A stretch of 64,000 bases of DNA, taken from the NCBI GenBank assembly GCA_013216015.1, contig JABSOI010000018.1, forward strand, positions 42,738 through 106,737. Direction: 5' to 3'. This document shows, piece after piece, positions 1 through 9,326 of this stretch. The notes below the pieces were generated by a model. It saw nothing but the letters and a program-made list of their open reading frames with translations. It did no database searches and was not told the origin of the DNA. Every line of letters begins with the position of its first letter. The first letter of the stretch is position 1. The translations under genes and the position numbers were made by a program. The DNA comes from Alteromonadaceae bacterium (GTDB lineage Bacteria > Pseudomonadota > Gammaproteobacteria > Enterobacterales > Alteromonadaceae).

Positions 1-1
1 A

Positions 2-1132
2 GCTGCAATGGGGGAGGTTAATGAAGGGCTGAATTTAAAAGCTACTCCTCCCGCAATTGTTTTAATGGCAGGTTTACAAGGGGCAGGTAAAACCACCTCT
101 GTTGCTAAACTGGCAAAATTTTTAACAGAGCGTGAAAAGAAAAAAGTATTAGTTGTTAGTGTGGATGTCTATCGCCCTGCGGCAATTAAACAGCTACAAA
201 CTTTGGCAGAAGAAGTTAACGTTGAATTTTTCCCAAGTACCATAGAACAAAAACCAATTGTTATAGCGGAAGCGGCTATAGCCCATGCAAAATTAAATTT
301 CTTTGATGTATTGATTGTTGATACCGCAGGTCGTTTACATATTGATGAAAGCATGATGACTGAGATCCAGGATCTTCATGCGGCTATTAATCCCATTGAA
401 ACGTTATTTACCGTTGATGCAATGACCGGGCAAGATGCGGCGAACATTGCAAAAGCCTTTAATGAAGCGTTGCCGTTGACGGGGATTATTTTAACCAAAA
501 CTGACGGTGATGCCCGTGGTGGTGCCGCATTGTCTATTCGCCATATTACTGGTAAACCAATTAAGTTTATGGGGGTTGGTGAAAAAGTTGATGCTTTGGA
601 AGCTTTTCATCCTGATCGTATTGCGTCAAGAATTTTGGGTATGGGTGATGTATTGTCACTTATCGAAGAAGTTGAACAGAAAGTTGACAGAAAGCAAGCG
701 GAAAAACTCGCTAAAAAAGTTAAAAGTGGTAAAGGTTTTGATTTAGAAGATTTCCGTGATCAGCTTGTTCAAATGAAGAGCATGGGTGGCATGATGGGGA
801 TGATGAATAAAATGCCGGGCATGGGCAATATGTCTGATAAAATCAAAGATCAAATGGATGATAAACTTACTGGTCGTATGGAAGCTATCATTAATTCAAT
901 GACACCAGCTGAACGTATTCGTCCTGACATTATTAAAGGTTCTCGCAAACGTCGTATTGCTGCTGGTTCGGGTACGCAAATTCAAGATGTGAATAAATTG
1001 CTTAAACAATTTATGCAAATGCAGAAAATGATGAAAAAAATGTCAGGTAAAGGCGGTATGAAAAAAATGATGCGTAGCATGCAAGGAATGATGCCTCCTG
1101 GTGGAGCCGGCGGGGGTATGTTTGGCAGATAG
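2..1132 (+). CDS. ffh: Signal recognition particle GTPase Ffh (5' truncated by window edge)
   Basis: This is the protein subunit of the signal recognition particle, which binds 4.5S RNA and signal sequences on ribosomes and delivers inner-membrane proteins to FtsY. The reading frame is open from base 2, so roughly the first 80 residues (N domain) lie outside the window; the ATG at 8 is internal. The G domain is clear: GLQGAGKTT P-loop, DTAGR, and TKTDGDARGG near the guanine specificity site. The methionine-rich M domain follows, with the RNA-binding stretch SRKRRIAAGSGT and a Met/Lys/Gly-rich tail. No rpsP-rimM-trmD cluster follows; an export operon lies downstream instead. Confidence 0.97.
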   Translation, partial: AAMGEVNEGLNLKATPPAIVLMAGLQGAGKTTSVAKLAKFLTEREKKKVLVVSVDVYRPAAIKQLQTLAEEVNVEFFPSTIEQKPIVIAEAAIAHAKLNFFDVLIVDTAGRLHIDESMMTEIQDLHAAINPIETLFTVDAMTGQDAANIAKAFNEALPLTGIILTKTDGDARGGAALSIRHITGKPIKFMGVGEKVDALEAFHPDRIASRILGMGDVLSLIEEVEQKVDRKQAEKLAKKVKSGKGFDLEDFRDQLVQMKSMGGMMGMMNKMPGMGNMSDKIKDQMDDKLTGRMEAIINSMTPAERIRPDIIKGSRKRRIAAGSGTQIQDVNKLLKQFMQMQKMMKKMSGKGGMKKMMRSMQGMMPPGGAGGGMFGR

Positions 1133-1151
1133 CCGACAACCTATTTCCTGA

Positions 1152-1190
1152 AACTCATTTTTATAACTCATTTTTATAACTTATTTTTAT
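1152..1190. repeat. Three tandem copies of a 13-bp repeat
   Basis: The unit AACTCATTTTTAT occurs three times head to tail just after ffh, the third copy with one C-to-T change. It is AT-rich and has no dyad symmetry. It may be simple slippage; no function is evident. Confidence 0.75.
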
Positions 1191-1353
1191 AATAATAAAG
1201 CGTAGTTACAGTTCTTTGTATCTACGCACTTAATCTTCAAGTGTACATACTTAATCCCCCAAATAAATACTTCTCGTAATATCTCTTTCATAAACCAGCT
1301 TTAAGCGCTTCAACAGTTATTAAATAAAATTTACGTAATTTTTTATTTTAAAG

Positions 1354-1399
1354 TGTCCGCACTATGTTTTAGCGGACAGTTATAAGGTGTCCGCGGACA
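1354..1399. promoter_or_regulatory. Cluster of TGTCCGC inverted repeats, likely upstream activator sites
   Basis: TGTCCGC (1354-1360) pairs with GCGGACA (1372-1378) across 11 bases, and 10 bases further on lies the perfect 12-bp palindrome TGTCCGCGGACA (1388-1399). The cluster sits about 65-110 bp upstream of the sigma-54 promoter at 1463-1477, the usual place for enhancer sites of NtrC-type activators. The activator encoded in the same operon (6333-7691) is the obvious candidate ligand; that link is inferred. Confidence 0.6.
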
Positions 1400-1462
1400 T
1401 AATAAAATAAGCCTTGAAATATAATTTATATATTAACCAATAGGTTACGGTTTATTTAAAGT

Positions 1463-1477
1463 TGGCACCATAGCTGC
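1463..1477 (+). promoter_or_regulatory. Sigma-54 (-24/-12) promoter of the export operon
   Basis: TGGCACCATAGCTGC matches the RpoN consensus TGGCAC-N5-TTGC except for one base in the -12 element. The invariant GG (1464-1465) and GC (1476-1477) are separated by exactly 10 bases. Transcription would start near 1489, giving a leader of roughly 95 bases before the adaptor gene. The inverted-repeat cluster upstream and a sigma-54 activator gene in the operon support the call. Confidence 0.7.
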
Positions 1478-1584
1478 AGCCCTTAGTTCAACTAGTTCAG
1501 GATAGGTTAGCCATAGGTCTAACCCATCAAATATGTGAACACAGCCATTTGTATTAGATTGTTAGACGAGCTAAGGAAAATTTT

Positions 1585-2844
1585 ATGATCAAAGACACGC
1601 GCCAGCAAGACATTGTCATTGCACCAAAAGCTAACATATTTCATAAGTCAGTAATGACTGTTATTGGTATTTGTATTGTTGGTTTAATTGTTTTTTTGAT
1701 GTTCGACGTAACCAGTGCTGAACGTTCGATTGACCTCGCATCGGTGCAGATAGCACAAGTTGAGAGAGGTACTTTAGAGCGGGATATTAATGCTATGGGA
1801 AAAATTGTTGCTGCAAATGCGCCAATCATTTATAGCACAGCGATAGGCCGCGTCACTTTATTGGTTAATCCTGGTGATAAAATAGGAAAAGATCAAAAAA
1901 TTGCAATAATTAATAGCCCTGAATTACTCAATAAACTTCATCAGGAACAGGCATCATTACAAAGTTTTGAATTTTCTGGTGAACGTTTAAAGTTGCAAAG
2001 CAGACGCAGCCAATTACAGCAGGAACAACAGTTAAATATTGCCAAAGTTGCATTAAATGCCGCCAAGCGAGAGTTTCGCCGGAGTAAAATTGCGATTAAA
2101 GATAATTTGATCAGCCAAATAGATTTTGAAAAGTCGGAAGATGATCTTGCCCGGGCTTTATTGGAATTTGAACATGAAGACAAGCAGGCCAAACTTAATC
2201 AGGACAGTTTAATTTTTGATGCAAAAACTCAACAAGCAGTTATTGACCGTCAGCAGTTCGTGGTTACTGAAATACAACGCCAAGTGGATAATTTAATCTT
2301 GTATTCACCGGTAGCTGGCATCGTGGGCAATTGGTTAACTTCACAAAAATCGGCAGTCAATGTTAGTCAGACGCTAATGACCATTGTGGATTTAACTGCT
2401 TTTGAAGCTGAGTTACTAATAGCAGAAAGCTATGCGGAAGAAATTGGTTTAGGTATGAAAGTAGAAATACAAGTTGCCGGACAATTGTTGCATGGTGAAT
2501 TATCGGCGATTTCTCCTGAAGTGATTAACCGACAAGTAAGTACCCGTGTACGTTTTAAAAACGCTGATGAAATAAATTTACGACAAAATCAACGGTTATC
2601 GGCTCGAATTATATTAGAAAAAAAAGCGAATGTATTGATGATTCGCCGAGGTGCTTTTTTACAAACCGGCGCTGGCAAAGTTGCTTATTTGGTTAATGAA
2701 AATCTGGCTATTAAACAAACAATCGAGATTGGGTCAACCAGTATAAGTCACATTGAATTGCAAGCAGGCGTTAAAGTTGGGGACCGTTTGATAATTTCGT
2801 CTTTAGACGCTTTTGAAGATGCAGAACAAGTAATTTTGCGCTGA
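1585..2844 (+). CDS. HlyD/MacA-type periplasmic adaptor of an ABC exporter
   Basis: This 419-residue membrane-fusion protein would link the inner-membrane ABC permeases to an outer-membrane channel. One membrane anchor lies at about residues 22-44. A biotinyl-lipoyl half (GRVTLLVNPGDKIG) follows, then a long coiled-coil hairpin rich in Gln/Leu/Lys (about 115-220), the second lipoyl half (LYSPVAGIVGNW) and a beta-barrel and membrane-proximal part. It is the first gene behind the sigma-54 promoter and precedes the ATPase by 93 bases. No outer-membrane TolC gene lies nearby, so a channel encoded elsewhere must be used. The substrate is unknown. Confidence 0.85.
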   Translation: MIKDTRQQDIVIAPKANIFHKSVMTVIGICIVGLIVFLMFDVTSAERSIDLASVQIAQVERGTLERDINAMGKIVAANAPIIYSTAIGRVTLLVNPGDKIGKDQKIAIINSPELLNKLHQEQASLQSFEFSGERLKLQSRRSQLQQEQQLNIAKVALNAAKREFRRSKIAIKDNLISQIDFEKSEDDLARALLEFEHEDKQAKLNQDSLIFDAKTQQAVIDRQQFVVTEIQRQVDNLILYSPVAGIVGNWLTSQKSAVNVSQTLMTIVDLTAFEAELLIAESYAEEIGLGMKVEIQVAGQLLHGELSAISPEVINRQVSTRVRFKNADEINLRQNQRLSARIILEKKANVLMIRRGAFLQTGAGKVAYLVNENLAIKQTIEIGSTSISHIELQAGVKVGDRLIISSLDAFEDAEQVILR

Positions 2845-2937
2845 TTCAATCTGGTTGACTTTACATACTTTGAACACAGAATTAAAAATTTATAGCCGAT
2901 TCTTTTTGGCTCAATAAAATTATAACAGGAATAAATT

Positions 2938-3672
2938 ATGTTACAGATGCAAAAAATAAATAAAATTTACCGTACAGAATTAGTAGAAACTCATGCGCTG
3001 AGAGAATTCAATTTAACCGTTAAAGAAGGTGAGTTTGTCACCGTAACAGGGCCTTCAGGCTCAGGTAAAACCACCTTTTTAAATATTGCCGGCTTATTAG
3101 AAGAAATATCTCAAGGCAAATATTTACTGGATGGTGTTGATGTTGTCGGTTTAAAAGATAAAGAACTTTCACGTTTAAGAAATGAAAAGATTGGATTTAT
3201 TTTCCAAAGTTTTAATTTGATCCCTGATTTAAATTTATTTGAAAATGTTGATGTGCCACTGCGTTATCGTGGTTTTAATGCTAAACAGCGAAAACGTCGT
3301 ATTGAAGAAGCGCTTGAAAAAGTAGGTTTGGCAGCCCGAATGAAACATTTACCGGCACAACTTTCCGGTGGTCAGCAGCAACGGGTTGCTATTGCGCGTG
3401 CTTTAGCAGGTGAGCCAAAATTCTTATTAGCCGATGAACCAACAGGGAATTTAGATAGTTTAATGGCACGCCAGGTAATGGAGTTACTTAAAGACATTAA
3501 CAAACAAGGTACAACTATTGTGATGGTGACACATGATCCAGCTTTGGCCCGTTGCGGACAGCGTAATATACAAATTGTTGACGGGCAGGTTTGTGATTTT
3601 TCTCTTTACCAGAATAAGGAGCAGAACCAAAACCAATTCCAACAACACCCTAATGAAGCGACAACGGCTTAA
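2938..3672 (+). CDS. ABC transporter ATPase, MacB/LolD type
   Basis: This is the ATP-hydrolysing subunit of the exporter, 244 residues in the cytoplasm. It shows a Walker A (GPSGSGKTT), Q-loop region (FIFQSFNL), signature motif (LSGGQQQRVAIARAL), Walker B with catalytic glutamate (LLADEPTGNLDS) and switch histidine (VTHDP). The Gln-rich tail after residue 225 is dispensable in related proteins. A ribosome binding site (AGGA) stands before the ATG. The next gene starts 11 bases on, so co-translation with the permeases is likely. Confidence 0.93.
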   Translation: MLQMQKINKIYRTELVETHALREFNLTVKEGEFVTVTGPSGSGKTTFLNIAGLLEEISQGKYLLDGVDVVGLKDKELSRLRNEKIGFIFQSFNLIPDLNLFENVDVPLRYRGFNAKQRKRRIEEALEKVGLAARMKHLPAQLSGGQQQRVAIARALAGEPKFLLADEPTGNLDSLMARQVMELLKDINKQGTTIVMVTHDPALARCGQRNIQIVDGQVCDFSLYQNKEQNQNQFQQHPNEATTA

Positions 3673-3683
3673 GGAGTCAGTTA

Positions 3684-5000
3684 ATGTTTAAATATTATTT
3701 ACATATGGCGTGGAAAAGCCTGATTGCAACACCTGTTGTAACCTCATTGATGTTATTAGCCATCGCCCTGGGTATTGCTACTTGTATGGGAACCTTGACT
3801 ATACATCACATGATGTCGATGGATCCTATTCCAGAAAAGTCACAGCAATTATTCGCCCCACAGCTTAAAAGTTATGGTAACACGGTAACAAGCTTTGGAA
3901 TGAACGATGGTTTTTCAGATCAATTAACTCATCAGGATGCAATTAATTTACGCCATTCTAAAGTTGCCTTCAGGCAAACGGCTATGCTTAAAACGGGTTT
4001 TGCAGTTCAAAGCGATAATGCTGATGTTGCACCTAAACTAAAGTCGGCAAGAGCAGCCGATAGTGACTTTTTTGCCATGTTTAATGCCCCCTTTGCTTAT
4101 GGTAATACCTGGGATAAAAAAATTGATGAGCAACCGGTAGAAGTGGCTGTGATTGGTGAGAAACTTAATCAGGAATTATATGGCGGCGGCGATAATGTCG
4201 GTAAAAATATATTTTTAAACCAAAAAGCTTATCGAATTGTCGGCATATTAAAACATTGGGAACCATCACCTATGTTTTATGACTTAACGGGTGGCAGTTT
4301 TAACCGTGCGGAACAAATTTTCATTCCTTTTTCGTTATTACCAGTGCATGAACTCCCTAGCTGGGGTAGTAACAGTAGTTGGAAGAATGAAGATGTTTAT
4401 ACTTATCAAGACAAGCTGAAATCAGAAACTCACTGGATACAATATTGGGTTGAGCTAACCGATGTTCAGCAACAACAAAGCTACCGGGAATATTTGAGTG
4501 GATATATCAATGAGCAGAAAAAAATAGGTCGTTTTAACCGTGATGATGCAACTGCAGATCTTAAAAATGTTATTCAATGGCTAACTTACAATGAAGTAGT
4601 TAGTGAAGATAACAGCGTATTGGTTGGTTTAAGTTTTTTGCTGTTAGTGGTTTGTCTGGTTAATACCATAGGTTTGTTGTTGGCGAAATTTTTACGTCGC
4701 GCTCCTGAAGTTGGCGTAAGGCGGGCATTAGGTGCAAGTAAGGCGCAAGTTTTTTTACAGCATTTAATTGAAGTTGGATTACTGGGCTTTTCTGGCGGAT
4801 TACTTGGGATATTGTTAGCACAGTTAGGATTATGGTTGCTGAGGAGTAATTATGGAAGTTATGAAATGTTGGCAAATATGGACATGACCATGTTGTTAAC
4901 AGCCCCTGTTCTTGCCATTAGTACCAGTATTATTGCTGGTTTATATCCTGCCTGGAAAATTTGTCGTACTCAACCGTCAATTTATCTGAAAAGCCAATAA
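3684..5000 (+). CDS. MacB/FtsX-type ABC permease (first of two)
   Basis: This inner-membrane subunit has 438 residues. It has the MacB architecture: one N-terminal membrane helix (about 18-38), a large periplasmic domain (about 45-310) and three C-terminal helices with the FtsX-type motif EVGVRRALGASK after the second. The neighbouring permease is related but divergent, so the two probably pair as a heterodimer on the ATPase dimer. GGAGT before the ATG supports the start. Such exporters usually handle peptides, lipoproteins or amphipathic drugs; the substrate cannot be read from sequence. Confidence 0.88.
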   Translation: MFKYYLHMAWKSLIATPVVTSLMLLAIALGIATCMGTLTIHHMMSMDPIPEKSQQLFAPQLKSYGNTVTSFGMNDGFSDQLTHQDAINLRHSKVAFRQTAMLKTGFAVQSDNADVAPKLKSARAADSDFFAMFNAPFAYGNTWDKKIDEQPVEVAVIGEKLNQELYGGGDNVGKNIFLNQKAYRIVGILKHWEPSPMFYDLTGGSFNRAEQIFIPFSLLPVHELPSWGSNSSWKNEDVYTYQDKLKSETHWIQYWVELTDVQQQQSYREYLSGYINEQKKIGRFNRDDATADLKNVIQWLTYNEVVSEDNSVLVGLSFLLLVVCLVNTIGLLLAKFLRRAPEVGVRRALGASKAQVFLQHLIEVGLLGFSGGLLGILLAQLGLWLLRSNYGSYEMLANMDMTMLLTAPVLAISTSIIAGLYPAWKICRTQPSIYLKSQ

Positions 5001-5010
5001 AGGAAATATT

Positions 5011-6243
5011 ATGTTTGAATTTGGCCCCATATTTAATGCTATGTTACGTCATAAAAGTCATGCGCTTTTATTAGTGGTGCAAATTGCACTAACTTTAGCC
5101 ATTGTTGCTAATGCTGCTTTTATTATTCAAAATCGTTTAGATTTAATGAACAGGATAAGTGGTTTGTCAGAATCTGAAGTATTTAAGTTTGATGTTTTTA
5201 CTTTTGGTGAAGATAACGATATATCTGTGCAAGTCGAATTAGATGAAAAATTTTTGCGTACTATTCCAGGTGTAATAGACGCCGCCCGGTTAAATCAAAT
5301 ACCAATTTCGGGTAGTTCAGATAATTCTTCATTTAGTGATAAACCTAACATAGATGGCTCTGTGCGAGTCAGCTCTGGTGTTTATCGTGGTGGTACTCAT
5401 ACCCTCAATACCATGGGCGTTAAGCTAATCGAAGGGAGGAATTTTACCGAAGATGAAGTTTTGTCTGGTGATTCAACACAGCCAGTGACAGTTGCAATTG
5501 TCAGTAAAGCTTTTGTTGAGGATATGTTTCAACTAAGCCCAGAAGATATACAACAAGGCAAACTACAGCAAGGATTGGGGGAAAATATTTATTCGTTCGA
5601 TGTGCCTATTAAAATAATTGGTATCGTGGAAAAATTGCAAAGATCACAAGTTAATGTCAGAGGAATAGAGGTAAGTATCATTCTTCCCAAAATCAGTACG
5701 AATAAGTTTGGTCGATATCTGGTTAGAACTCATGCGGATCAACGTCAGAAGGTAATGGATGAAATTGAAAAGGTAATGTTGAAACTTTATCCTCATCGTG
5801 TGATCACAAAGCCGGTAACAATGGATACATTACGGGCTGATTCTTATGCGAATGACCGAATGATGAGCCAGCTGTTAACCATTCTAATTGTGATTTTATT
5901 ACTGATAACTTCGCTGGGCATTGTTGGAATGGCGGTATTTAATGTAAATCGTCGTACCAGACAAATAGGTACAAGACGGGCATTAGGCGCAAGTAAGGCT
6001 AATATAGTGCGCTATTTTATTATTGAAAATTGGATTGTTTCCACCGTAGGCATTTTTATAGGCATTGGTTTAAGTTTGCTGTTGAATAACTTTTTAATGC
6101 AACAATTTTCATTACCTAAATTAGATTATCTTTATATAGTAATGACGATGTCAGGTGTTTGGTTATTAGGTTTAATTGCTGTATATTTACCAGCGAAAAA
6201 AGCGTCACATATTTCACCGGCCATTGCTACCCGCAGTGTGTAA
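5011..6243 (+). CDS. MacB/FtsX-type ABC permease (second of two)
   Basis: This 410-residue partner of the preceding permease starts 10 bases after its stop behind AAAGGAAA. It has an N-terminal helix (about 16-38), a periplasmic MacB-like domain, and three C-terminal helices, with the motif RRTRQIGTRRALGASK after the first of them. The periplasmic domain differs strongly from that of the first permease, which fits an asymmetric heterodimer. The C-terminal ITRSV-like ending has no visible localisation signal. Confidence 0.86.
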   Translation: MFEFGPIFNAMLRHKSHALLLVVQIALTLAIVANAAFIIQNRLDLMNRISGLSESEVFKFDVFTFGEDNDISVQVELDEKFLRTIPGVIDAARLNQIPISGSSDNSSFSDKPNIDGSVRVSSGVYRGGTHTLNTMGVKLIEGRNFTEDEVLSGDSTQPVTVAIVSKAFVEDMFQLSPEDIQQGKLQQGLGENIYSFDVPIKIIGIVEKLQRSQVNVRGIEVSIILPKISTNKFGRYLVRTHADQRQKVMDEIEKVMLKLYPHRVITKPVTMDTLRADSYANDRMMSQLLTILIVILLLITSLGIVGMAVFNVNRRTRQIGTRRALGASKANIVRYFIIENWIVSTVGIFIGIGLSLLLNNFLMQQFSLPKLDYLYIVMTMSGVWLLGLIAVYLPAKKASHISPAIATRSV

Positions 6244-6277
6244 GTTGTGTTGTTTTAAAAGTAAACCCAAGAGAGAA

Positions 6278-6325
6278 CTTAGCTTAAAATAAGTAAAAAA
6301 GCTTAGCTCAAAATAAGTAAAAAAA
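6278..6325. repeat. Two tandem copies of a 24-bp unit upstream of the regulator gene
   Basis: Two direct copies of a 24-base unit beginning CTTAGCT and ending AAGTAAAAAAG lie back to back, differing at one base. The repeat ends 7 bases before the ATG of the response regulator and overlaps its ribosome binding region (AAAAAAGG). It could affect translation or be slippage; nothing decides between these. Confidence 0.8.
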
Positions 6326-6332
6326 GGCAAAC

Positions 6333-7691
6333 ATGGATACAATACTGATCGTAGATGATAACCCGGCAATTTGTGATGCGTTATCTTTGCTACTTGATTT
6401 ACACGGCTATCAAACTATTAGCTGTCATCAGCCAGCACAGGCAATTAGTATTGTCGGGTATCAAAATATCTCTCTGGTGATCCAGGATATGAATTTTAAG
6501 AGAGATACCACCAGTGGTGAAGAAGGGCAGGAGTTGTTCTATCAATTACGCCGCTTACAGCCTGATTTACCCATTATTTTGATCACTGCATGGACACAAT
6601 TGGCAATGGCGGTATCTTTGGTTAAAGACGGCGCTGCTGATTATTTGTGTAAGCCCTGGGATGATGCCAAATTATTGGTTAGCATTACTAATTTATTGGA
6701 GCTAAGTGAATTACGAGTACAAAATCAACGATTGCAAAGACAACAAGCCGAACGTAATGAGTTGGTTGCTGATTTAGATTTGTGTGGTTTGATTTATGCG
6801 AGTACGGCAATGCAGCAGTTACTTGAAATGGCAAAACAAGTTGCTGTTGCAGATATATCCGTATTGATCACCGGACCAAACGGTGCGGGTAAAGAAAAAA
6901 TAGCACAAATAATTCAAGCCAATTCTCTGCGTAAAGAACAGCCTTTTATTAAAGTGAACATTGGCGCTATGCCCATAGATTTAATGGAAGCTGAATTGTT
7001 TGGTGCTGAAGTTGGCGCTTATACAGGTTTAACTAAAAAGCGAATAGGTCGTTTTGAAGCGGCTGATGGCGGTACATTGTTTTTGGATGAAATTGGTGAA
7101 TTACCATTATCTGGTCAGGTAAAATTATTACGCGTGCTGCAAACCGGAGAATTTGAACGTTTAGGTAGTCATCAAACCCGTAAGGTTAATGTGCGAGTGG
7201 TCAGTGCGACCAATGCTAATCTGGCAGAGCATATAAGTCAGGGGAAATTTCGTGAGGATTTGTTCTATCGACTTAATGTTATTGAATTAAATTTAGTGCC
7301 ACTGACTCAACGTCCAGACGACATTATGCCATTAGTGGGGCACTTTCTCAGTCAAGAAGCATTTGGCCAAGAAACATCTTCAAAAGCGAATGAAATATCT
7401 AATGAGCTGGAAAGTGTTTTACTCGCACATCCTTGGCCGGGAAATGTGAGAGAGCTGGAAAATGCATGTAAGCGGGCAAAATTGTTAAGTGCAGGAAAAG
7501 CCTTAACGGCTCAACATTTTGGATTACAATCACTTAAGATCAAACCAACTGATTTATATGAACCCAATCAACAAGAAATACAACAAGCTTTGCTGGAGTT
7601 TCAAGGGGTGATAAGCAAGGTTGCTCGCCATCTTGGGTTGAGCCGTCAGGCGTTATATCGTCGTATGGCTAAATATGGCATAAAGCATTGA
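6333..7691 (+). CDS. Sigma-54-dependent response regulator (NtrC family)
   Basis: This 452-residue regulator has a receiver domain (1-120; acidic pair DD at 8-9, phospho-acceptor Asp in VIQDMNF, Lys in CKPW), a AAA+ domain (about 150-385; Walker A GPNGAGKE, Walker B TLFLDEIGELP) and a C-terminal Fis-type helix-turn-helix (VARHLGLSRQALYRRM). The loop that contacts sigma-54, normally GAFTGA, reads GAYTGL. The threonine is kept but the last alanine is lost, so activity should be tested. It sits between the exporter and its presumed kinase and probably acts on the sigma-54 promoter at 1463, which would make the operon self-regulated. Confidence 0.92.
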   Translation: MDTILIVDDNPAICDALSLLLDLHGYQTISCHQPAQAISIVGYQNISLVIQDMNFKRDTTSGEEGQELFYQLRRLQPDLPIILITAWTQLAMAVSLVKDGAADYLCKPWDDAKLLVSITNLLELSELRVQNQRLQRQQAERNELVADLDLCGLIYASTAMQQLLEMAKQVAVADISVLITGPNGAGKEKIAQIIQANSLRKEQPFIKVNIGAMPIDLMEAELFGAEVGAYTGLTKKRIGRFEAADGGTLFLDEIGELPLSGQVKLLRVLQTGEFERLGSHQTRKVNVRVVSATNANLAEHISQGKFREDLFYRLNVIELNLVPLTQRPDDIMPLVGHFLSQEAFGQETSSKANEISNELESVLLAHPWPGNVRELENACKRAKLLSAGKALTAQHFGLQSLKIKPTDLYEPNQQEIQQALLEFQGVISKVARHLGLSRQALYRRMAKYGIKH

Positions 7692-7794
7692 TCAATTATG
7701 CATGATTAATGTAAAGCCTCATTATTTCTTTATTTGGCCCTATTGTAGTTTAAGCCGATTAATTATTACTATTTAGTGCCTTGGAGAGTGTTCT

Positions 7795-9108
7795 ATGAAG
7801 TTAAGCATAAAAACTCGCTTAATTATTGTTTGTCTAATTAATGCAGGTTTACTCAATGGCTTGTTTTTCTTTTATTCAATGGGCGTAGAGACTCTTTTAT
7901 TGAGTCTGCTGATTGCCATTGTCGGTGTTTTAATTGCATTTAGGGGCTTGAATAATCGTTTTTCAGCACTGGAAACAGGTTTGTTAAACATAAAAGATAA
8001 CGAGTTCACCACGGTATTGCCTGTTTCAGGCTCTGATGAAATATCCCGGCTTGAACAACTTTATAATCAAGCGTGTGATAAGTTACGCAGGGAAAAACAG
8101 TCAATATATCAACGAGAATTATTGCTTGATACCGTTATTCAAAACTCACCTGTAGCTATGTTGCTGGTATCTGATGACCAACATGTAATATACAGTAACC
8201 ACGCAGCCAGAGAATTATTGAGTGAGGGCAGGGAAATTGATGGTTTAGCATTTCCCTTGTTATTAAAACAACAAGCAGAATCTTTACAGCAAGTGGTTGA
8301 AACGGGTCGGGATGGTTTATTCACTATTTCGTTGACCGATGCCAATGCGGACAATGGTGCTAACGGTGAAAGCAATGAAACGTTGCAAACCTGGTTGTTG
8401 TCCCGTGGGCAATTTGCGCTTAACGGCATGTATCACCATTTGTATTTATTTAAACAATTAACCCGCGAGCTAAACCGGCAGGAAGTAGCAGTATGGAAAA
8501 AGGTTATTCGTGTCATTAGTCATGAACTTAATAATTCTTTAGCGCCCATTTCATCTATGACCCATTCCGGACAGTTATTAATTAAAGACTTGAATGATAA
8601 AAAATTAGATCTGATTTTTAATACCATAGAAGAAAGGGTAAAACATTTAAGCCAGTTTATTGATGGATATGCCCGTTTTGCTAAATTACCTTTACCAAGG
8701 CGTGAAAAAGTTGATTGGTTTTTATTTGTTCAAACGCTACAACAGCAAGTAGAATTTTTCTGGGATAAAAAACTACCACTAAACGAGTCTCATCTGGACA
8801 TTGCCCAGTTACATCAAGTACTACTGAATTTATTAAAAAATGCACACGAATCTGGCTCTAAAGCTGATGATATAGAACTACGTTTACGCACTGTCAATCA
8901 TGGTCTGCAACTTGATGTTTTAGACCAGGGATGCGGAATGTCAGACGATGTGCTTAAAAATGCACTATTACCTTTTTATTCCACAAAAACTACTGGTAGC
9001 GGGATTGGTTTGCCTTTATGTCGAGAAATTGTGGAAGCCCACGATGGTTTTTTAACTTTAGTGAACCGACAAGGTGGAGGTTTGAAAGTTGTAATCTGGT
9101 TGCCTTAG
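7795..9108 (+). CDS. Membrane histidine kinase of the export operon
   Basis: This 437-residue sensor kinase has two N-terminal membrane helices (about 8-50) with almost no periplasmic loop. A HAMP-like linker, a PAS domain (about 105-215), the HisKA box (VISHELNNSLAPI) and an HATPase domain (NLLKNAHES, DQGCGMSD, GSGIGLPL) follow. The H-box and Asn-rich start are of the NtrB/NtrY type that pairs with sigma-54 regulators, here the gene immediately upstream. With so little outside the membrane it may sense the exporter or the membrane rather than a soluble ligand. The stop codon lies inside a 15-bp tandem repeat. Confidence 0.92.
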   Translation: MKLSIKTRLIIVCLINAGLLNGLFFFYSMGVETLLLSLLIAIVGVLIAFRGLNNRFSALETGLLNIKDNEFTTVLPVSGSDEISRLEQLYNQACDKLRREKQSIYQRELLLDTVIQNSPVAMLLVSDDQHVIYSNHAARELLSEGREIDGLAFPLLLKQQAESLQQVVETGRDGLFTISLTDANADNGANGESNETLQTWLLSRGQFALNGMYHHLYLFKQLTRELNRQEVAVWKKVIRVISHELNNSLAPISSMTHSGQLLIKDLNDKKLDLIFNTIEERVKHLSQFIDGYARFAKLPLPRREKVDWFLFVQTLQQQVEFFWDKKLPLNESHLDIAQLHQVLLNLLKNAHESGSKADDIELRLRTVNHGLQLDVLDQGCGMSDDVLKNALLPFYSTKTTGSGIGLPLCREIVEAHDGFLTLVNRQGGGLKVVIWLP

Positions 9109-9179
9109 TTGTATCAGGCTTAGTTGTATCAGGCTTAGTTGTATTAGCCTTAGATGTATTGGGCCTTATTTGTATTAGC
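9105..9179. repeat. About five copies of a 15-bp tandem repeat across the kinase stop codon
   Basis: The unit TTAGTTGTATCAGGC occurs twice exactly and then three times with drift. The kinase stop codon is the TAG of the first copy, so the repeat is non-coding after that. It looks like slippage at a gene end. Confidence 0.85.
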
Positions 9180-9326
9180 TCAAACTCGAACTGACCATTT
9201 TTACAAAGGGCTTCAGTATAACCGTACAATCCGAAAAGTTCCCGAAACGGAACAAAATGTTTTAAGACATAGATGTTAGTTGATTTCTCAAACAGCTAAC
9301 AAGATGTGTAATCGTTTTATCTCAGT

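Larger units (their letters stand above)
1133..1584. other. Intergenic region between ffh and the export operon
   Basis: No gene is seen here. The stretch holds a three-fold 13-bp tandem repeat (1152-1190), a cluster of TGTCCGC inverted repeats (1354-1399) and a sigma-54-type promoter (1463-1477), each listed separately. No convincing ffh terminator was found. A ribosome binding site (AAGGAAAA) precedes the ATG at 1585. Confidence 0.8.

Noticed and set aside
9105..9179. Short repeats as a possible CRISPR array
   Set aside because: The units are contiguous with no spacers and drift in sequence; no cas genes are present anywhere in the window.
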